From assembly GCA_947311125.1 (NCBI GenBank), contig CAMZKI010000244.1, positions 1 to 6,529 on the forward strand: a stretch of DNA of 6,529 bases. Direction: 5' to 3'. Positions 1 to 6,529 of the stretch are shown in pieces. The stretch's first letter is position 1. Each line of letters starts with the position of its first letter. Both the position numbers and the translations under genes were made by a program. This stretch comes from an uncultured Chlorobiota bacterium. GTDB taxonomy: Bacteria > Bacteroidota > Bacteroidia > Bacteroidales > JAADGE01. Below the pieces are notes generated by a model that had not been told where the DNA came from, did not search any database, and saw only the letters and a program-made list of their open reading frames with translations.

Positions 1-1698
1 AAAAGTAAAATATTAAAATTAATAATTTCTTATATTATTATAATTATTGCGGCATACTTGCTGTCTGTTAAATTCCTGCGTTTTGATTTAACTTCGGAAA
101 AAAGATATACTTTATCAAAATATACAAAGAATATCTTACGGAATTTGGATGATAAAATATATGTAAAAGTATATCTTGCGGGAGACGGGTTGCCCGTAAC
201 TCTTAAAAAATATCAGAGAGATATTAAAGAGGAACTTGATGAATTTAAAATATACGCCGGTGATAATTTAGATTATGAGTTTATAGACCCGTCCGAAAGT
301 AAGGATAAAGAAGTGCGTTTCGGACTGTATAAAACTCTTACGGACAAAGGGCTTTTGCCTATTGAAACCACAGAGGTCAGCGAAGGCGGTAAAACATCCG
401 TAAAAATGGTTTTCCCGGGAGCTTTAATCTCTTTTAAAGAAAAGGAAATTGCGGTTAACTTATTACAAAATACTGCCGGAACTGTTCCGGAAAGCGAAGA
501 GAATGTTAATTATTCTTTACAGTCGTTAGAATATGAACTGACAAATGCAATTCAAAAACTAAGTAGAACTAAAAAACCTGAAATTGCATTTATAAAAGGA
601 CACGGAGAATTAAATGAATATGAGCTTATGGATATTTCTTCGGTTTTATCGGAATATTACACTGTTAAAACAGGCAGAATAGGGGGGATGCCGGGAATTC
701 TAGATGTGTTTAAAGCCGTTATTATTGCAAAGCCCGTAAGGGAGTTTTCGGAACAGGATAAATTTGTTATAGACCAATATATTATGCAGGGAGGTAATGT
801 TCTTTGGCTTATTGACGGAACAAATACAAATTTGGACAGCTTGTTTACGGCATCATATACTATGGCTTTGCCGCTTGATATTAATCTTGACGATATGTTG
901 TTTCAATACGGCGTGAGGGTAAACAAAGATTTACTTACGGATAAATTTTCTTCGGCAATAGGAATAACACTGGAAGGTCCTGACGGAAAACCTTACATTA
1001 AAAATTATCCGTGGTATTATTTTCCTGTAATAGTATCTGATAATAAGCATGTTATTACAAAATATATTGATTATATAAAGACCGAATTTGTAAGTACCAT
1101 TGATACGGTAGGTTATGATAAGAACATAAAGAAAACGGTGCTGCTTAAAAGCTCCGAATACACAAAACAAGACCCTATACCCGCAAAGATAGAGCTAAGT
1201 ATGGTTAATAATATGCCTTCAGATAATGAAATGCACGGAGGGAAGAAAAATATAGCTGTTTTGTTGGAGGGTAAATTTGTTTCCTGCTTCAAAAACAGAC
1301 CTGTGGAAAAATATTTTCCCGATTTAAGATACAGTGACGTAATTTTAGAAAGTAAACCGGCAAAAATGATTGTTGTAAGCGATGGTGATATTATAAGAAA
1401 TGAAGTTTCGAGAGACGGCAGACCGTATCCGATAGGATTTGACAGGTTTACAAGGCATACTTTTAACGGAAATAAAGAATTTATCCTCAATGCGGTTAAT
1501 TATTTATGTGATGATGAGGGCTTAATGACTATTCGCTCCCGTGAATTGAAAATGCGTTTATTAAATCATAAAATTGTTTCCGAAAATCGTTTTCTTATTC
1601 AGCTTATCAATGTAGTTTTACCTGTTTTACTTATTTCCTTATTCGGAATTGCCGTATATTTTATCAGAAAAAGAAAATATAAAAAAGTTAAAAATTAA
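1..1698 (+). CDS. gldG: GldG, gliding-motility-associated ABC transporter auxiliary/substrate-binding protein (5' partial)
   Basis: Frame 1 is open from the first base, so the gene enters from the left; 565 codons are visible and only a short N-terminus should be missing. The TTG at 58 is not the start, because the upstream codons are in frame and encode a hydrophobic, isoleucine-rich membrane segment (about window codons 5-23). It is followed by the GldG-like stretch RFDLTSEKRYTLS, a KVYL strand, and EEL-DEF then YEFIDPSES. The central part matches the ABC_transp_aux type of domain, with the hallmark PEIAFIKGHGEL near window codons 193-204. A second membrane helix (about codons 532-555) ends in a basic cytoplasmic tail, giving a periplasmic domain anchored at both ends. 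In flavobacteria GldG works with the permease GldF and the ATPase GldA, and mutants fail to glide; related genes also occur in non-gliding Bacteroidota, so motility here is not proven. Gene gldF is expected just upstream (inference). The 3' end overlaps the convergent neighbour by 11 bp. Confidence 0.9.
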   Translation, partial: KSKILKLIISYIIIIIAAYLLSVKFLRFDLTSEKRYTLSKYTKNILRNLDDKIYVKVYLAGDGLPVTLKKYQRDIKEELDEFKIYAGDNLDYEFIDPSESKDKEVRFGLYKTLTDKGLLPIETTEVSEGGKTSVKMVFPGALISFKEKEIAVNLLQNTAGTVPESEENVNYSLQSLEYELTNAIQKLSRTKKPEIAFIKGHGELNEYELMDISSVLSEYYTVKTGRIGGMPGILDVFKAVIIAKPVREFSEQDKFVIDQYIMQGGNVLWLIDGTNTNLDSLFTASYTMALPLDINLDDMLFQYGVRVNKDLLTDKFSSAIGITLEGPDGKPYIKNYPWYYFPVIVSDNKHVITKYIDYIKTEFVSTIDTVGYDKNIKKTVLLKSSEYTKQDPIPAKIELSMVNNMPSDNEMHGGKKNIAVLLEGKFVSCFKNRPVEKYFPDLRYSDVILESKPAKMIVVSDGDIIRNEVSRDGRPYPIGFDRFTRHTFNGNKEFILNAVNYLCDDEGLMTIRSRELKMRLLNHKIVSENRFLIQLINVVLPVLLISLFGIAVYFIRKRKYKKVKN

Positions 1699-4144
1699 CG
1701 TGAAATCCTAAGAAGATACCGTTTTTGTGTATCCCTGTTTTGTGTATGTGGGTTACTCTTCGGAAATAATTTATACTTAAAAAGTTGAAAATATTTTCGA
1801 CCCCCAAACCAATTTCTATATAAGGTCTTTTTACGTCCGACAAGGTTTCGGGAAATTGCAGAATTTCTCTGTTTTCGTCTTTCAAGCTTCCCCATACGCC
1901 TTTGGCATAAATTACTTCTCGGAATTTAAGTTTTCTTAGCAGGGGTATTTTGTTGAGTATGAGCCCGTTAAAATGATGTTCGCCAAAAAAGCTTATATAT
2001 TCGTCGCTTGCAAATTCGTAGTAGTTCATAAGGTTAAAAGAACGCATATCGTAGGCAATTCCCGAATTGCCTTCGTGAAGTTTAAGTAAAGGGTAGGGTA
2101 CTGTGTCGAATATTTTTCCGACTTCGATATAATAATTTGTTTTTCCGAAAAAACCGAATGTCATAAAATGCTTTAATCCGGCGGTTAATTTATGATAGCT
2201 GTAATCACTGCCCAAGAAATTCGGTATTCCGTATGTGTAGCTGAGCTCAATAATCGGATAAAGCGAACCGAAAGATTGCCTGTTAAATACCGATTCAATA
2301 TATTCTTCATTTATACCGAAATGAGCATTTACGGTTATTTCAGATGCTGTAATATTATTTACCTCAATATTGTCTCGGGTTACAAACCGTAAGCTGTCGG
2401 TAGGCATAATTTTTTTATGTGTAAAAAATACGGTCGCCGTAAGAGATTTGAAAACGTCCCTTTCTATTCCTGTTTCAAAATTGCTGATATGCAGCAGTTT
2501 GTCATTTTTTCCCGAAACGGAAAAAATATTATCTGAGCCGAAATCTCCAAGGTTTGCACCGAGTTGTATCAGGTCGTTACTGTAATTTATTCGGGCAAGA
2601 GTCCAGTAGTTACTGTTTATCTTGAGTTTTGAACCTATGCCGTATTTTACTTTCAGGTCTCTTGTTCCGAAAGCCGTATATCCGTTTAGTTCAATAATTT
2701 TACTGAAATAGTTGCTTGTTCTGAATCCTATTCTGAACCGATTATTTTCAAGTGCATTTCTGCTGAATATTTTATAGTAAGGTCCTAGTTCAATATATTT
2801 TCGTTTTAAATAACCTGTTCCGATAAGATAGACAGAGTTCTCAATTTTCTTAAATGTCGGCAGTCTTTTTACGGAATCGACCATTGAGTAAATATTTTTT
2901 TCTTTTTCGGTAAGCGGAATATGTCTCATTTTATCCCAATCGGAAGAAGTAAAATTACCGGCGTTCTTTTTTATTTCAATTTCTCTGAATTCTGCAGGAG
3001 CAAAAAAGTTTTTCGGAAATTCAGGGTTTATCTTTATGTTTTTTCTTGATGTATATTTTCTTCCGAAAAAACCGACTGTTACTTTGGATATGTTAAAATC
3101 AATGAAAAATTCTTCTTTTGCAGGGAAAAAGAAATTTTCTTCTGTTTTTTCATAATCTTTTCTTACATAAAAACTTCTGATAAAATCAAGATTTACGTTT
3201 TCTGACATATATGCCGTAATTTTTTTAAGGGCAAAAGTAGTGTCGGTAATCCACATATCGCCGTGAAATGTGTATTCGTGCCGGCGTTTGGGCTTAAAAG
3301 TAAGATGATAGCATAAAGTATTGTCAATATAGCTTGTGTCGATAATGTAATATTTGTATGTAACAGGACCTGAAAGAGACAGCGGGCTTACAAATTCTTT
3401 ATCAATAATTGTTATATAGCTTTTATAAAAGTTTAAATCGACATACATTTGCCCCGTAAATTGGCTCGCACTTATATTTTCAATACCTGAAATTTTAGTT
3501 GCCGTAATTACTTCTTTTCTGTGTTTAGGGAATTTCTGAAAAAAATATTTTGATAAAGTTTCGGTAATAAGGACGGGCATATATATTTTTCCGGTAGCTT
3601 CTGAGGTGTCGGTTCCGTTAAAAGCAATTTCAAAATCTTTAAAAATCTTGTTTTTGAAAATATCTTTGTCAAAATTGTTAATATCAATTTCTTGTTTTGT
3701 GTATTGCTCGTAACTGTATGTTTTCAATTTATTTATGCTGTTTTTTTTCTTATTTCTGATAACTTTTTTCATTAATAGTAGCGCCGGGTCTTTTCCGGGG
3801 GTAACGATAACTTCGCTTATGCTGTATAAATCGGGTTTTAGGTGTATTGTTATTTCGTTATACGAATCGGGCTTTATATTTACGGTATCCGTAATATATC
3901 CAATGCAACTTATAATTATTTTATTTTGCTTGTTTATTGACTGCAGGAAAAAATTACCGTTGAAATCGGATACGCAGCCTTCTGTTGTTTCGGGAAAGGT
4001 AATACTTGCGAAAGGGATACCTTCTCCTGTTTCAAAGTCAATTATATTGCCTCTTATTTTTGTTTGAGAAAAGGTGTAGTTTGTCAGAAAAAATAATGAA
4101 AAAAATAACAGGAAAAACAATTGTGTTTTTATGAAGTTTACCAT
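1688..4144 (-). CDS. DUF5686 and carboxypeptidase-like regulatory domain protein, probable outer-membrane beta-barrel
   Basis: The 818-residue product starts at the ATG at 4144, which is followed directly by a signal peptide: a Lys, a Phe/Leu-rich core at about residues 8-20, and probable cleavage near FS|QT (residues 26-27). Residues about 28-105 form a CarboxypepD_reg-like beta-sandwich (RGNIIDFETGEGIPFASITF, then DFNGNF, then SCIGY). The segment after it, EVIVTPGKDPALLLMKKVI (about 111-129), is the characteristic entry to DUF5686. The middle region (about 140-420) is mixed soluble sequence, and from about 440 the protein shows alternating aromatic/hydrophobic strands typical of an outer-membrane barrel, ending in Phe (GFHVNF). 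No T9SS C-terminal sorting domain and no TonB-dependent plug domain are visible, so it is not a SusC-type receptor. The function of DUF5686 proteins is not established; a role in outer-membrane assembly or transport is only a guess. It lies downstream of recQ on the same strand, with a probable terminator between. Upstream of the ATG there is no Shine-Dalgarno sequence, as is usual in Bacteroidota. Confidence 0.85.
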   Translation of the reverse strand: MVNFIKTQLFFLLFFSLFFLTNYTFSQTKIRGNIIDFETGEGIPFASITFPETTEGCVSDFNGNFFLQSINKQNKIIISCIGYITDTVNIKPDSYNEITIHLKPDLYSISEVIVTPGKDPALLLMKKVIRNKKKNSINKLKTYSYEQYTKQEIDINNFDKDIFKNKIFKDFEIAFNGTDTSEATGKIYMPVLITETLSKYFFQKFPKHRKEVITATKISGIENISASQFTGQMYVDLNFYKSYITIIDKEFVSPLSLSGPVTYKYYIIDTSYIDNTLCYHLTFKPKRRHEYTFHGDMWITDTTFALKKITAYMSENVNLDFIRSFYVRKDYEKTEENFFFPAKEEFFIDFNISKVTVGFFGRKYTSRKNIKINPEFPKNFFAPAEFREIEIKKNAGNFTSSDWDKMRHIPLTEKEKNIYSMVDSVKRLPTFKKIENSVYLIGTGYLKRKYIELGPYYKIFSRNALENNRFRIGFRTSNYFSKIIELNGYTAFGTRDLKVKYGIGSKLKINSNYWTLARINYSNDLIQLGANLGDFGSDNIFSVSGKNDKLLHISNFETGIERDVFKSLTATVFFTHKKIMPTDSLRFVTRDNIEVNNITASEITVNAHFGINEEYIESVFNRQSFGSLYPIIELSYTYGIPNFLGSDYSYHKLTAGLKHFMTFGFFGKTNYYIEVGKIFDTVPYPLLKLHEGNSGIAYDMRSFNLMNYYEFASDEYISFFGEHHFNGLILNKIPLLRKLKFREVIYAKGVWGSLKDENREILQFPETLSDVKRPYIEIGLGVENIFNFLSINYFRRVTHIHKTGIHKNGIFLGFHVNF

Positions 4145-4175
4145 TGAAAATTTATGTTTTCGGTATTGCTAAAAT

Positions 4176-4216
4176 AAAAAAACTTTGCATAAAGGTTATT
4201 ATACAAAGTTTTTTTT
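4176..4216 (-). terminator. Symmetrical A-tract/T-tract hairpin, probable recQ terminator
   Basis: A perfect 12-bp inverted repeat pairs AAAAAAACTTTG (4176-4187) with CAAAGTTTTTTT (4204-4215), around a 16-nt loop in which ATAA (4189-4192) and TTAT (4196-4199) could pair further. Read on the minus strand the stem runs into seven T, an A and four more T, starting about 24 bp after the recQ stop codon, so it suits rho-independent termination of recQ. The stem has only two G-C pairs and is therefore weak. It is nearly symmetrical and could also stop plus-strand transcription. It sits 32 bp before the start of the DUF5686 gene, which argues that this gene has its own promoter or depends on read-through. 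Confidence 0.6.
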
Positions 4217-4238
4217 GATAAACGGAATATAATTTTTG

Positions 4239-6434
4239 TCAGTTTGCCATTTCCGACATAAACTTAACCCTTATAAGTCTTATTTCCTCTTCGGTATAAT
4301 TATCTTCACCGAGTTCGTTAAGGGCATCTTCTATAGAGTCAGTTTCTGATTCGGCAAAATAGTCGAAAACTTCATCGATATATTCTTCGTCCATTGTCTG
4401 GTCTATATAGTAATCAATATTTAGTTTTGTTCCCGAGTTTATGATTGCTTCTATTTCAGTTAATAATTCGCTCATTGATAAGCCTTTTGCTTTTGCAATA
4501 TCTTCAAGGTTTACCTTTCTGTCAATATTTTGAATAATGTAAACTTTAACTCCTGATTTTTTTACTACAGATTTAACGATTAAATCTTGTGGTCTGTCTA
4601 TTTCATTTTCTTCAACGTATTTTGCTATAAGTTTTACAAATTCTTTTCCGTATTTTTCGGCTTTGCCGTGTCCTACGCCTTGTATTGAGGTTAGCTCTTC
4701 AAGTGTAATCGGATATCGCGTAGCCATATCTTCAAGTGAGGGGTCTTGAAAAATTACATAAGGAGGGACTTCCATTTTTTTTGACATATCTTTTCTTAAG
4801 CCTTTCAGAATTTTGAAAAGTTTTTCGTCACCGGCACCGCTGCCCCCGCCTTGTTTCATTATTTCGTCTATTTCGTCACCGTCATCATCTTCTTCGTATC
4901 TGTGTGCTTCCGTTATTTGGACAGAATAAGGTTTTTTCATAAATTTTCTGCCTTCTTCCGTAAGTTTTAAGATACCGTACTGGTCAATATCTTTTTCAAG
5001 AAAATGGTGTATAAGGGCTTGTCGGGCTATTGATTCCCAGAATTTTACATCTTTTTCGTCTCCTGAACCGAAGAGTTCTGATTTGTCGTGTTTAAACGAT
5101 TTTATTGCAGAGGTCGGGTTTCCGGAAAGTATATTTGCTATATGGTCGCTTTTATATTGTTCGTTTAGTTCATCGACAGCCTCTAAAAACTGAAGCATAA
5201 ATTCTTTGCCTTCAAATTTTACTTTAGGGTTAAGGCAATTATCACAGTTGCCGCAGTCTTTTTCTAATTTTTCCCCGAAATAATTTAGCAAAACTTTGGG
5301 ACGACAAACAGAGGTTTCGGCATAAGCAATTGTTTCAAGCAGGAGTTGTTTTCCTATTTCTTGTTCGGCAACAGGTTTTCCCTGCATAAATTTTTCGAGT
5401 TTTTGTATATCTTTATAGCTGTAAAATGTTATACATTTTCCTTCTCCGCCGTCTCTTCCGGCTCTTCCTGTTTCCTGGTAATATCCTTCAAGGCTTTTCG
5501 GTATATCGTAATGAATTACAAAGCGCACATCGGGTTTATCAATGCCCATTCCGAAAGCAATTGTTGCTACAATTACGTTAACTTCTTCCATCAGGAACAT
5601 ATCTTGGTGTTTTGAGCGTGTTTTTGAGTCCATTCCGGCATGATACCCGAGAGCTTTAATATCATTTACCTGTAAAACTTCGGTAAGTTCTTCAACTTTT
5701 TTTCTGCTTAAGCAATATATAATTCCTGATTTACCTTTATTTTGTTTAATAAATTTTATGATTTGTTTTTCCGGCTGTATTTTCGGTCTTACTTCATAAT
5801 ATAAATTAGGTCTGAAGAATGACGCTTTGAAAACCGTGGCGTCTAATATGTCCAAGTTTTTAAGGATGTCATGTTGAACTTTTGGAGTTGCCGTAGCTGT
5901 CAGAGCAATTATAGGAGCTCTCCCTATTTCGTTTATTATAGGTCTTATTTTTCTGTATTCAGGTCTGAAATCGTGCCCCCATTCTGAGATACAGTGTGCT
6001 TCGTCAATAGCATAAAATGAGATTTTTACTGATTTAAGAAAATCTGTATTCTCTTCCTTGGTTAAAGATTCGGGGGCTACGTATAAAAGTTTTGTTTTGC
6101 CGTTTTTTACATCTTCTCTTACCTGTTTTAATTGTGTTTTATTCAGAGATGAGTTCATAAAATGAGCAATTGAATCATCTTTGTTATATCCTCTCATTGC
6201 GTCCACTTGGTTTTTCATCAGGGCAATCAGAGGTGATATTACTATTGCCGTTCCTTCAATAATTAAAGACGGCAGTTGGTAGGTTAAAGATTTTCCGCCT
6301 CCTGTGGGCATAAGAACAAAAGAGTCTTTGCCGTCTAAAACATTTTTAATAATCTCTTCCTGTTCACCCTTGTATGTATCAAAGCCGAAATTCTTCTGCA
6401 GTATTTTACTTAAATTTAAATTTTTGACATCCAT
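4239..6434 (-). CDS. recQ: ATP-dependent DNA helicase RecQ
   Basis: This complete 731-residue superfamily 2, 3'-5' DNA helicase acts in recombination and replication-fork repair. Visible motifs in order: motif 0 with FGFDTYKGEQ (16-25, Gln25), Walker A MPTGGGKS (42-49, Lys48), the DEAH box (144-147) followed by CISEWGHDFRPEYR (the RecQ aromatic-rich loop), motif III LTATAT (178-183), IIYCLSRK (238-245), GYHAGM (263-268), FGMGIDKPDVRFVIHYDIPK (294-313) and motif VI QETGRAGRDG (320-329) with its arginine finger. The zinc site is complete: Cys377, Cys394, Cys397 and Cys400. An RQC winged helix follows (about 405-505), then an acidic/Gly-rich linker (about 514-537) and an HRDC domain (about 537-610). 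The last ~120 residues exceed E. coli RecQ (about 609 aa) and look like the helix-turn-helix (HTH_40-like) tail common in Bacteroidota RecQ. The ATG at 6434 is the first in frame and is preceded by an A-rich leader. The stop is TGA. No motif residue is missing, so it should be active. Confidence 0.97.
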   Translation of the reverse strand: MDVKNLNLSKILQKNFGFDTYKGEQEEIIKNVLDGKDSFVLMPTGGGKSLTYQLPSLIIEGTAIVISPLIALMKNQVDAMRGYNKDDSIAHFMNSSLNKTQLKQVREDVKNGKTKLLYVAPESLTKEENTDFLKSVKISFYAIDEAHCISEWGHDFRPEYRKIRPIINEIGRAPIIALTATATPKVQHDILKNLDILDATVFKASFFRPNLYYEVRPKIQPEKQIIKFIKQNKGKSGIIYCLSRKKVEELTEVLQVNDIKALGYHAGMDSKTRSKHQDMFLMEEVNVIVATIAFGMGIDKPDVRFVIHYDIPKSLEGYYQETGRAGRDGGEGKCITFYSYKDIQKLEKFMQGKPVAEQEIGKQLLLETIAYAETSVCRPKVLLNYFGEKLEKDCGNCDNCLNPKVKFEGKEFMLQFLEAVDELNEQYKSDHIANILSGNPTSAIKSFKHDKSELFGSGDEKDVKFWESIARQALIHHFLEKDIDQYGILKLTEEGRKFMKKPYSVQITEAHRYEEDDDGDEIDEIMKQGGGSGAGDEKLFKILKGLRKDMSKKMEVPPYVIFQDPSLEDMATRYPITLEELTSIQGVGHGKAEKYGKEFVKLIAKYVEENEIDRPQDLIVKSVVKKSGVKVYIIQNIDRKVNLEDIAKAKGLSMSELLTEIEAIINSGTKLNIDYYIDQTMDEEYIDEVFDYFAESETDSIEDALNELGEDNYTEEEIRLIRVKFMSEMAN

Positions 6435-6529
6435 TTTATTTTGTCGGTTTTCAATGTAATTAAATATTGTTTAATAATTATAAATATATTTGTAGTAAAA
6501 TTAGGAATAAAATTATACAAAAAATTAAT
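6435..6529. other. AT-rich intergenic leader upstream of recQ
   Basis: These 95 bp are almost entirely A and T and contain no coding sequence that I can support. The bases just before the recQ ATG read, on the minus strand, GACAAAATAAA: an A-rich, Shine-Dalgarno-less translation start normal for Bacteroidota. A 6-bp inverted repeat, ATTAAA (6459-6464) and TTTAAT (6470-6475), lies in the middle, but in DNA this AT-rich it may be chance. The recQ promoter must lie here or further right; I could not find a convincing minus-strand -33/-7 pair. Confidence 0.5.
6467..6492 (+). promoter_or_regulatory. Possible Bacteroidota-type promoter pointing right, out of the window
   Basis: TATATTTG at 6485-6492 is a perfect match to the Bacteroidota -7 element TAnnTTTG. 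A TTG lies at 6467-6469, but the spacer is only 15 bp, shorter than the usual roughly 19 bp, so the -33 half is weak. If real, it would drive a gene divergent from recQ that begins to the right of the window. The background is so AT-rich that a single match has limited weight. Confidence 0.3.

Noticed and set aside
58..60. TTG at 58 as the start codon of gldG
   Set aside because: The reading frame is open back to base 1 and encodes the hydrophobic N-terminal membrane segment expected of GldG, so the true start lies left of the window.
1113..1490. 125-codon minus-strand open frame opposite gldG
   Set aside because: It lies wholly inside well-supported gldG, matches no family I recognise and has no start context of its own; the same holds for the minus-strand open frame at 931-1170.
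3735..4067. 110-codon plus-strand open frame with hydrophobic stretches
   Set aside because: It is antisense to the signal peptide, regulatory domain and DUF5686 entry of the minus-strand gene; its hydrophobicity follows from complementing AT-rich, Lys/Asn-rich codons.
4145..4176. Minus-strand promoter for the DUF5686 gene (TATTTTAG at 4176-4169)
   Set aside because: It matches TAnnTTTG at seven of eight positions, but the nearest TTTG upstream is about 27 bp away, outside the normal spacing, and it overlaps the hairpin's T-tract.
5346..5615. 89-codon plus-strand open frame inside recQ
   Set aside because: It is antisense to the conserved helicase motifs and zinc site of recQ, and its sequence is explained by constraint on the other strand.
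6481..6520. Minus-strand promoter for recQ (near-matches TATATTTA and TAATTTTA)
   Set aside because: Each lacks the final G of TAnnTTTG and none has a TTG at suitable distance; in such AT-rich DNA these matches are expected by chance.
1..6529. A novel defence, mobile-element or secretion system
   Set aside because: All three genes belong to recognisable families with intact domains. I saw no integrase, transposase, toxin-antitoxin pair, tRNA, long terminal repeats or spaced repeat array; RecQ alone is a housekeeping repair helicase here.

Overview
The window is about 6.5 kb of AT-rich DNA carrying three large genes. The gene set points to a member of the Bacteroidota. GldG is essentially confined to that phylum. 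The second gene is a DUF5686/carboxypeptidase-regulatory-like outer-membrane protein of a type abundant there. The RecQ has the long (~730 aa) form with a C-terminal extension that I associate with these bacteria. A-rich leaders without Shine-Dalgarno sequences, and a possible TAnnTTTG promoter element at the right edge, fit the same picture. The genus cannot be decided from the sequence.

Layout, left to right: (1) positions 1-1698, plus strand, the 3' part of gldG, an ABC-transporter-associated membrane protein whose start codon lies left of the window; gldF is probably its upstream partner. (2) Positions 1688-4144, minus strand, a complete 818-residue DUF5686 protein with a signal peptide, an N-terminal carboxypeptidase-D-regulatory-like domain and a probable outer-membrane beta-barrel. 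Its 3' end overlaps that of gldG by 11 bp, tail to tail, with both stop codons inside one small inverted repeat. (3) Positions 4145-4238, a 94-bp gap with a symmetrical A-tract/T-tract hairpin that should terminate recQ transcription. (4) Positions 4239-6434, minus strand, a complete 731-residue RecQ helicase with all expected motifs. (5) Positions 6435-6529, an AT-rich leader for recQ, possibly shared with a divergent gene to the right.

The three genes do not form an obvious pathway: one concerns gliding or envelope ABC transport, one the outer membrane, one DNA repair. RecQ and the DUF5686 gene are co-oriented but separated by a probable terminator, so they are probably separate units. I see no RNA gene, CRISPR array, insertion sequence, phage or defence cassette, and no sign of horizontal transfer. 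This looks like ordinary chromosomal core/lineage DNA rather than a new system; the findings are correspondingly modest.
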